Assembly (NCBI GenBank): GCA_027487815.1
Contig: JAIYCW010000017.1
Coordinates: 248,001 to 312,000 of the forward strand
Length of the DNA: 64,000 bases
DNA from: Burkholderiales bacterium
GTDB taxonomy: Bacteria; Pseudomonadota; Gammaproteobacteria; Burkholderiales; Burkholderiaceae_E
Reading direction: 5' to 3'
Shown here: positions 54,028 to 62,500 of the stretch, one piece after another
Position numbering within the stretch: position 1 is the stretch's first letter
Layout: each line of letters opens with the position of its first letter
Notes under the pieces: generated by a model
Seen by the model: only the letters and a program-made list of their open reading frames with translations
Told to the model about the DNA's origin: nothing
Databases searched by the model: none
Program-made: the position numbers and the translations under genes

Positions 54028-54873
54028 TTAAACAATCACCACGCTGGATGCCTGCACCGACGGTTTGGGCAATTGCGGACTCATGTCGCGAAGCCGTTGC
54101 ACCAGTATTCGCATCACGGCCCAATCGCGAAACCACTTGAAATTCGCCGGGATGATGTGCCATGGAGCAAACTCACGATCAGTCTCGCGGATTGCATCGG
54201 CATAGGCCACCATGTAGTCGGCCCATTTTTCCCTCTGCACCAGATCATTGGGATCAAACTTCCAAAGCTTTTCTGCGTCATCCACGCGGGCTTGCAGGCG
54301 TTCTCGCTGCTCCTCCTTGCTGATCATCAGGCATAGCTTGACGATGTGAGTGCCCTCATCATGGAGCATACGTTCAAACTCGGTGATATGGCGATAGCGC
54401 CGTTTCCATACCGCCTTGGGCACCAGCTTTTGCACCCGCACCACCAACACATCTTCGTAGTGTGATCGGTTGAATATGCATATCTCACCACGCTTAGGGC
54501 TTGCCGCATGCGCTCTCCAAAGATAGTCGTGAGACAGCTCAAGGGAGCTGGGCCTTTCAAAATGCGCCACCCGCACGCCCTGGGGATTGACCCCAGAAAA
54601 CACCTTACGAATTACACCGTCCTTGCCAGCCGTGTCCATCGCCTGAAGCACTATCAACAACGATTGCTTGCGCTCGGCATAGAGCCGCTCTTGCAAAGCA
54701 ATCAGTTCATCGCGCAGTGCATCGGTTTGCTGGCGCACACTGGCTTCCAGCTCGCCGGTTTCCAGCACGCGGCGTGAGGCTTTAAGGCCAGGCAAGGCAG
54801 TGTGATCCAGTTCATCAAGGCTGTGCGCCTTGCCAAGATCAAGCCAGACCTTCTGTGTAGTGAACTTTCCCAT
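54028..54873 (-). CDS. Polyphosphate kinase 2 family protein (PPK2)
   Basis: 281 residues; PPK2 fold that moves phosphate from polyphosphate to nucleoside mono- or diphosphates. It has the P-loop MDTAGKDGVIRKVFSGVNPQG (Walker A-type core AGKDG), FNRSHYEDVLVVRV, EEQRERLQARVDDAEKLWKF and the KWADYMVAYADAI helix. Which nucleotides it uses (PPK2 class I-III) is not settled by eye. It is the first gene of the ppk2-codA-upp string. 77 bases separate it from the diguanylate cyclase gene upstream. Confidence 0.9.
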   Translation of the reverse strand: MGKFTTQKVWLDLGKAHSLDELDHTALPGLKASRRVLETGELEASVRQQTDALRDELIALQERLYAERKQSLLIVLQAMDTAGKDGVIRKVFSGVNPQGVRVAHFERPSSLELSHDYLWRAHAASPKRGEICIFNRSHYEDVLVVRVQKLVPKAVWKRRYRHITEFERMLHDEGTHIVKLCLMISKEEQRERLQARVDDAEKLWKFDPNDLVQREKWADYMVAYADAIRETDREFAPWHIIPANFKWFRDWAVMRILVQRLRDMSPQLPKPSVQASSVVIV

Positions 54874-54950
54874 GGTGAGCCCCTGCGCCCGAAGAACGAA
54901 ACCAACAGGCTACCGCAGTCGTTGCCTTGGGGCCAGTTCCGCAGGGCGAC

Positions 54951-56558
54951 CTACACTGGCATAGCGTCAAACTCCTCTTCCTGCTCCTGTGCAAACGGCC
55001 AGGTAGTGACCCGATTGCGCCCGCCTCGCTTGGAAGCATAAAGTGCCTGATCAGCCAGCTCCAGCAATTGCTTGGGCTCCACCGTTGCGACCGGCAAGGT
55101 GGCAACACCAAACGACGCGGTAATGCGCTGCGCTTGCGGGTTACCCAGCATCACACAGGCGCGCGTCTCAATGCTTTGCCGGATTCGCTCCGCCCGCTCA
55201 CGGGCTTGCACCAGACTCATGCCTCGAAACGCAATGCAAAACTCTTCCCCGCCCATCCGCACCAGCAGGTCGGATTCACGGCAGCCTTCTTGCAGCAACT
55301 TGGCCATGATCTGCAATACCTGGTCACCCACCGCATGACCAAAGCGATCATTAAAACTCTTGAAATGATCCACATCGCACATCACAAAAGTCAGGTTCTG
55401 TTGCTTGTCACCAGCGGCCTTGCGCATGACATCAAGCGCCTCAAAAAACGAGCGGCGGTTCAGGCATCCGGTCAGGGGGTCACGTGAAGCCAGGCGCTGC
55501 AGTTCCACCGCCTTGTTTTGCACTTCAGCCTTGCTGGTTTCCAGGGCCTTCAGGGTTGCCTTCAACTTTTCATTGACTTGCTGCAGTTGCGTCACATCAT
55601 CGAAAGTGAGAATACAGCCGCGGGTTTGCTCCCGGTTATCCACAATCGGGTTGGCCTTGAGCACCAAATGACGCTTTTGCCCCTTGCTATCAGCACCAGC
55701 AACAAAAGCTTCCAGGGTGATCACCCGGTTCTCGCGCATTGCCCGGCTCCAGGGATAAAGCGCCGGGTCAGCGCCCAGTGATTCGGTTAACCAGGGGATA
55801 CTTGCCGCGCCGCGCCCATTGAGATGTTTTTGGTTAGCCGGCAACAGGTTACGCATGGCCTCATTCACCAGCACCACCAGCCCCTTGGTATCGATCACCA
55901 TCAGGCCTTCAGACAAAGTATCAAACGCGGCCCGCACCCGCTCTGGAACGGCATTGGTGGGATCAAGAAACTGCAGGGCACGACGCAAATAAAGATAAAA
56001 CGCCAACCCCCCCAGGGTGCCCATCGACAGAATGCCGAGGATCACGGGCTCTTTCAGCCAGCCGAAAAGGGTCTTGGGCGTGACCGGCTCAAAACCAAGT
56101 TCCACCACGCCCCATTGCTGCGCACCCGCCATAATCGGAACACGAATACTGTTGATCGTGGAGCGATCATTTGCCGGGGCTTCCCAATACTTCGCATGAT
56201 CACCAATTTCCAGCCAAGGCGGCATATTGCCAGCCCCGGCGCTTTGCGACGCCAGGGTACGTATCGCAACCGAGCGCAACTCCGGCGTGCGCAGCTGCGC
56301 TTGGGTGATCACATCGCTAACCAAGGTTTTACTTTCGCTTGGCAGCACCAACGCCACCTGAGCGCCCAAGCCCTGCGCGACCGCTTGACGCAGTGGCTTG
56401 GCCTGCGCGACCCGATCTGGAAACAGCCCCAGAGTGAAGTCCAGCATCAACAGCAGGCACACAGTGAGCGACACCAATCCCACGGCCAAGCGCCCCAAAG
56501 GCGACATTCGCCTTGCCAGCAGGCTAAAGGGATTGATGCTTCGCAGAAACGATTTCAT
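54951..56558 (-). CDS. Diguanylate cyclase with PAS domain
   Basis: 535 residues. Two membrane helices (about 20-45 and 170-190) flank a periplasmic domain of about 120 residues. A PAS domain (about 205-330) follows, then a coiled coil and GGDEF domain with LVRMGGEEFCIAF. The product-binding I-site RESD stands five residues upstream of GGEEF, so feedback inhibition is expected. It makes cyclic di-GMP from GTP. It begins 9 bases after the giant surface-protein gene, on the same strand, suggesting joint expression. Confidence 0.93.
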   Translation of the reverse strand: MKSFLRSINPFSLLARRMSPLGRLAVGLVSLTVCLLLMLDFTLGLFPDRVAQAKPLRQAVAQGLGAQVALVLPSESKTLVSDVITQAQLRTPELRSVAIRTLASQSAGAGNMPPWLEIGDHAKYWEAPANDRSTINSIRVPIMAGAQQWGVVELGFEPVTPKTLFGWLKEPVILGILSMGTLGGLAFYLYLRRALQFLDPTNAVPERVRAAFDTLSEGLMVIDTKGLVVLVNEAMRNLLPANQKHLNGRGAASIPWLTESLGADPALYPWSRAMRENRVITLEAFVAGADSKGQKRHLVLKANPIVDNREQTRGCILTFDDVTQLQQVNEKLKATLKALETSKAEVQNKAVELQRLASRDPLTGCLNRRSFFEALDVMRKAAGDKQQNLTFVMCDVDHFKSFNDRFGHAVGDQVLQIMAKLLQEGCRESDLLVRMGGEEFCIAFRGMSLVQARERAERIRQSIETRACVMLGNPQAQRITASFGVATLPVATVEPKQLLELADQALYASKRGGRNRVTTWPFAQEQEEEFDAMPV

Positions 56559-56567
56559 GGTGTTGAT

Positions 56568-59500
56568 TTACTGGCCTGCGGAATGTGCAAAGCTCGTCCG
56601 CCCACCCAGCAATTCGCTAATGGCGGCTTCCTCACTTCCGAACTCGGTATTCAGGGTCTCCCCCCAAGCTTGCTCTTCATCATCCCCGTCTTGTAACAAC
56701 ACCAATGGGTCCATCGCCTTCCAGGTTGGAATGCTGGTCATCATGGCGGCAACCAGGGTGCCAGCACGAGCCACCCACAGCACAACCCCGACTGTCAGGA
56801 ATACCCCGCCCACTTGAACTGTTTCAACGGCAATCCGATAAGACTTGAAGCCCGCCGCCTGAGTGGTCTCCTCCAGTTCAACCGGCACCACAGAAGCACT
56901 GCTCAGGGTGGGGGACAACCACACAGCTGGACGCCCTTGCTGGGTCTCGCCGTCCGCCAGTCGCAGCTCTCGAAGCATTCCAGCGCTAACCTGGCCCACA
57001 TTCTTGCTTTCGGTTCCACCACCACGCAGCTGATGGACTTGAAGTTCGCCTTGCAAGCGACCCAGCCCGTCGAACTGATCAGAACGGGTCGCTTGTTGGG
57101 CATGTTGGGCCTGAGCGGAGGTCGGTTCGGGCGAAATGGCCATACCCGCGAGGAACTTCTGTACGCCAGCCGAGCGCCCCGAACTCCCGCCACTCGGCAC
57201 CGCCCCCATGGCGCGGCCTCGCCAGTTTTCAGATTCCCCGTCTTCCCGACCGCCAATACCGCCCCCGGACGGGGCAACCGGACTGGGGCCCGGCGTCACC
57301 CCGCCGCCCGGAGTCACGCCCCCCCCTGACCCCGAGGTTGTCCCGGTGCCTCCCGAACCCCCGGTGCCTCCAGGCACAATAAACTGGCCAACCTGAACCG
57401 TGATTGCGCGCTCGATGATGGCTCCAGCCGCATCGCTCACCCGGACATTCAGCACATAGCGAGAGGCCTCTTCAAAGCCCAACAGTCCTGGCCCAGCCAC
57501 GCGAATCTCGCCACTCATGTTGTCGATGGCAAACCTGCCAGAAGCCGAATCAAGCAAATCGAAACGGAACCCGGTCGTGTCATCCACATCGGATACCGCC
57601 AGATCGCCAACAACCGTGCCAGCCCCCGAGCCTTCCAGGACCAGCGCGGGCTGCCTGAGCACCACGCCGTTGGGGGCGTCATTCACCGGGCGCACATCGA
57701 TGTTCATGGCATCACTGTCCCGCAAATCCTCGCCGTCCAGGCTGGCGCTTACATCGACCACACCCACCGTTATTCTGGCCACGCCGAAATAGTCCGGGTC
57801 CGATGTGAAGGTCAGGCCCCGAATTGCGGCTTGAATATCGGCCAAAGTGCCCGTGAAGCTCATGGCCCTGTTGCCAACCCCGCTGCCGCCATCAAAACTT
57901 AGCCCGGTGATTTGGCCCAGACTGAGGGTGCCACGTTCGGCTGCAAGCGAAACGCGCAACACGTTGGTATTGCCATCGACATCTTCAATAAACGCCAATG
58001 CCGATTGCAGTGAAGCAAATACTGGCGTCGCAACGTCTTCGTTGACCACGACTTGTAAGGGCGTGGTGATGCGCGGTGCATCATTGACCGGATCAATCAC
58101 CACCGCCACCGATTGGGTGTTCAGGCGAGCGCCACCCAGCCCCGAAGACCCAAGATCCGACACTTCAAAGAAGATCTGTGCGGGGCCATTAAAATTCGGA
58201 TTGCCGATACCCGTCAGGTTGAAATCAGCAAGCCAGGCGTTCAGCACATCCATTGTCGCGGTGATTACGAGGGTGCTCGACCCGTTACCGCTGATGCTGA
58301 CATTGGCCCCGGGCACACCGAAGAATCGAATTTGCGCCGAGCTCAGGGTGAGCCGTATCGGCGCAGTACCCGCATCGCTGTCGCTAACCTGTACCTGATC
58401 AATATAAAAGCTCAAATCCTCGGTAGCTGACCAGCCCGACATCGGGACGGAAAGCACCGGCGGGTCGTTAACTGCAGTTACCACAATCGGTACGGAACCA
58501 CTCACGACTGTGTTGGCATCTTCCACTCCAACATCCAGCGAGTCCGCCCCGGAGAAATCAGGATCGGCACGATAGATCAGCGAGCTCAAAGCAGCGTTGA
58601 TCTGAGCCACCGAGCCACTCAGCACAAATCCTGTGCTGCCCAAGGCTCCGGCGCTGACGGTTGCTCCCGCCAGACCAGCCAGAGTTAATGTGCCCTGCCC
58701 CACCTGCAAAGACAAACTCACCAACGTCGAGTCAACATCGGCAATACTTAGGCTCAAGCTCGTAGTGGTGTCCTCAATCGCCGAGATAGTCACTGGAAGA
58801 TTCAGGCTTGGCGGGTCGTCTACCGTGAGAATGTTGATGGTTGTTGATGCGGTAACAAGGTTGGGGCCGCCCAAGCCTGTGTTTCCCTGATCGTTCAGGG
58901 TGAAGTCGAGCATCACCGAAGGCGAGGGGTTAAGCGAGGCATTAAGGTAGTTCAAGGTTCCACCGGCGGTTCCACCCAACCAGTTGTTGATCTGCATCAC
59001 ACTGCCAGTGATCACCAGATCCGACGACCCATTGCCACTTAGCACCAAAATCCCGCTGCTCCCGGCAGCAGCACTCAGCCTGCCTTCGGTGACCTGCACC
59101 CGAAGCCGCAGACTGCTTGCTGCAGCATCAGGATCAGCAATGGCCAGCCCAGTGCCCCGCAACTCCAGAGTGCCTTGTTCAGCAACGCTGTAAGGACCCG
59201 GGGGCAACCCGATACTGGGCGCATCATTCACAGCATTCACTGTCACAACCGTATTGTCGACATCGATCCCACCCTCGGCATCGCGCGCGGTATAGACAAC
59301 AGTGATCGATCCATTGAAATTTGCTGCCGGCACCAACGTGATGAGCGCAAGCGCACTGTTGATTTGGGCAAGCGTGCCGGAGAGCTCCACCATGGCAGAG
59401 TTGTTGGCGCCGGCCGAAATGCCAGCACCTGCGGAAAGATCGAGGCTAATACTGCCGCTTGAGACCGCGATTCGCAGGGATTGAAGCGCGCCATCTACAT

Positions 59501-62500
59501 CACTTACCGACGCCGAAAATGTTGCCACGCTATCCTCGAGAATGGAAAGCGTCGCCGGGACAACCAGCACCGGAGGCAAGCTGGTGTTACTGACATTGAG
59601 CAACATGGAAGTATTCGACACCAGAGCGCCGCCACTACCGCTATTGCCGAGATCATCCAGTGTCAACGAGAGGGTGACGGGGCCGGTTGGGTTCAGGATG
59701 GATGTATAGGTGAGCGCCCCACCCAGAATCAGGGAATTCAAATCAGCCACTGACCCGGTTAACACCAGGTTTGTACTGTTTCCCCCGATCGTGACCCCGG
59801 CCCAGGGGCTTGCAGCAAGCGCCCCCTCAACGACTGAAAGAGTTAAGCGAACCGCAAGACCGGCCGAGTCCGGATCACTTAACGAAATCACGCTGATCGG
59901 GGAAGCAATAACCTCGGTAACTGTTACTGAAGGTGGGGTCGCAATAAATGGGGCGTCATTCACCGAATTGATGGTGACCGCTACCATCCGGGAGGTGGAG
60001 CCGGTACCGTCGCTCACGGTAATGTTGAGAGGATCAGAACCATTGAGATTGAGGTCAGGCAAATAGGTAAGCGCCTGCAATGCGCTGTTGAGCTGGGCAA
60101 TCGTGCCGCTCAGGGAAAAGGATGCCGATCCGTTCGTGCCAAGGCTAACCACTGCACCTCCAGTCAGGTCTGCGGTGACCCGGCCAAAAGAGGCCTGAAT
60201 GCTCACGTTCAGAACGCCTGAGTCCACATCGCCAACCGTCATCGCGGGCAGGATAACGGGCGTATCTTCGGTAGTGATCTGCGGCCCAGGCACTGTCAAT
60301 GTTGGCCCGTCGTTTACTGGATTCACCTGAATTTGAGCGCCCACCGAAGCGGCGCTATAGACACCCTGATTATCCCGGGCCTCAAAGGTGTAGCCCAGAG
60401 TGCCATTGAAATTCAGGGGTGGGCGGAAGTAAAGCGTGAGCTGATTTGCAGTCGCCGTCATGTCAGCGCCGATACTGACCAGCGTGGTCAGCCCGGCATC
60501 AACATAAAGCTGCCCCACACCCGGCGGCGCAGTTATCCGGAAACTCGCCACGGAGCCATCGATATCCGTACCAGTCAGCACTACCGGAATCGACGGGCTG
60601 TCTTCATTGCCTGAGGAGGTTGTACCAGGCGCATCTGGTGCGTCATTGACCGCCGACACACTCACGGTAACGAAGTAGGGGTTGCTCAAGCCAAACCCAT
60701 CATTCACCCGGAACTCAATGCTTCTGGGTGACACGCCGGGCGCATCGCTCAGATTTTCATAGCCCACACTGCGCAGGGCGGCAGTGTAATCAGCCAGACT
60801 GGCCGTTCCAGTCAAGGTCAGCACCCCAGTGCTGCTGTCATAGACTCCGGTAATGCCAGGCAGGTCGGCAAATACCAGCTCGTCCTGGCCAACAATAAAA
60901 CCAGTGGCGATCCTGATGCTTGCGCCCTCCAGCATGGTGCTGTCGCCATCGGTGACCACAATATCTGCCGAAATTACAACCGGCGCGGCGTTCTCAACAT
61001 AACTGGAAATTGCACCCGATCCGCTCAGGCTGGGTGGATTGTTGAAGGCGCTTGCAAGAACAACCTGGGAGAACTCTGAAGTAGAGCCTGTAGCCAGATC
61101 AGTTGCTGTTGCGCTGATGTAGGCCCCGACAAAGCCTGCGTTGACGACGATGTTGTAAGTGCCAGTGACATTGCCAGAGCCATCGGTCAGCACGTCGACA
61201 TATCCTAGGTAGATTTCGCCTTGTCCAAATCCTGAGGCATCCGGAAAAGGTGAATCAAAAAACTCAATACGATAGTTGCGATTCGCAGCGCTGTTCAGGG
61301 ACAGTGCGATCGCCAGCTGGGTGCCATTCACTACAGCACTGATCAGACTCGGGAAATTTTGCAGGCTGTTTGCGCCAGTATCAGCATCATTGACGTCATT
61401 GAGCGTTACCGAATTGGCTCCAAGATCAATACCCAACCCCGTGTTTTCATAGATCCTATTGCCGGATAGCCGGTTGCCAAGGGCGTTGATTCCGTTCACA
61501 ACAATGCCGGCGCCATCATTGAGCGCAATCGTATTGCCTTGCCCGGCAAGGTTGCCACCAATGAGATTGCTTGAGGCTGACCCCGATATCTCTATCCCGG
61601 CCACGGCGTTGCCGCTGTACGCAAAAGGATCAACAGCCAGGGTACCTATGAAATTGTTCTGTACCGAGTTACTGCTGGCACTGCCCCGCAGGCTCACCCC
61701 GGCCTGGCCGAGGTTTGCCGAGATCACATTGCCCTGGCCAGCGCCGATATCACCGACCCGATTAAGCGATGACGTACCACTGATGCGAACTCCGCCCTGT
61801 GCGTTGCCAAGCGCTGTCTGACCATCAGACGCAAGACCGATCAGATTGCCAGTCAAGCTGTTACTGTTGCTGTTGTCGATCAACACACCTTGTGTGGCAT
61901 TGCCAGAAATGGTGTTGTTTGAAACAGTGTTGGTATTCGAGCCTACAGTAATCGCAACCCCGGCCTGACCATTGCCCAGGGCAAGTTGCCCGGACGCATC
62001 CACCCCAATCAGGTTACCGACTACCGAGTTGTTGATCGATCCTACCGTGAGGGTTACGCCGTTTCCGGCATTGCCGCTGATGAGATTTCCATTGCCCAAA
62101 CCGCCGATGGCGTTGTTTTGACTCCCACCAGATACGCTTACGCCACTACTGCCATTACCTGGCGCCAATGTCCCGCTTGCATCTGTACCAATGAAGTTGC
62201 CGACAACACTAGCCGACTGGGATGCATTGAGATCGATCCCGGCTTGGTCAAAGCCGTTGATGATCAACCCGCTTATTGCGAAACCCGAGGCACCGTTCAC
62301 CCGCAAGCCGCTCGCCCCAGTGGTGGCCGAACCATCAAGCTCAACCACCGGGCGATTGAGGCTTGCACCAGACTGCGTGAACCCTTCAATCGAAACGCCG
62401 CTCGATATTGTGGGCAAGGCTGAGGTTGGCGCGATTCTCCACCAGCTGCGCGCGGTACCAGCCAGGTAGTCAGCATCAAAGTCAGTAATTGCGGCTTCAG

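Noticed and set aside
57400-61020. CRISPR array suspected from regular repeat spacing
   Set aside because: The period is over 300 bases, copies are diverged and the region is an open frame of cadherin-like domains.
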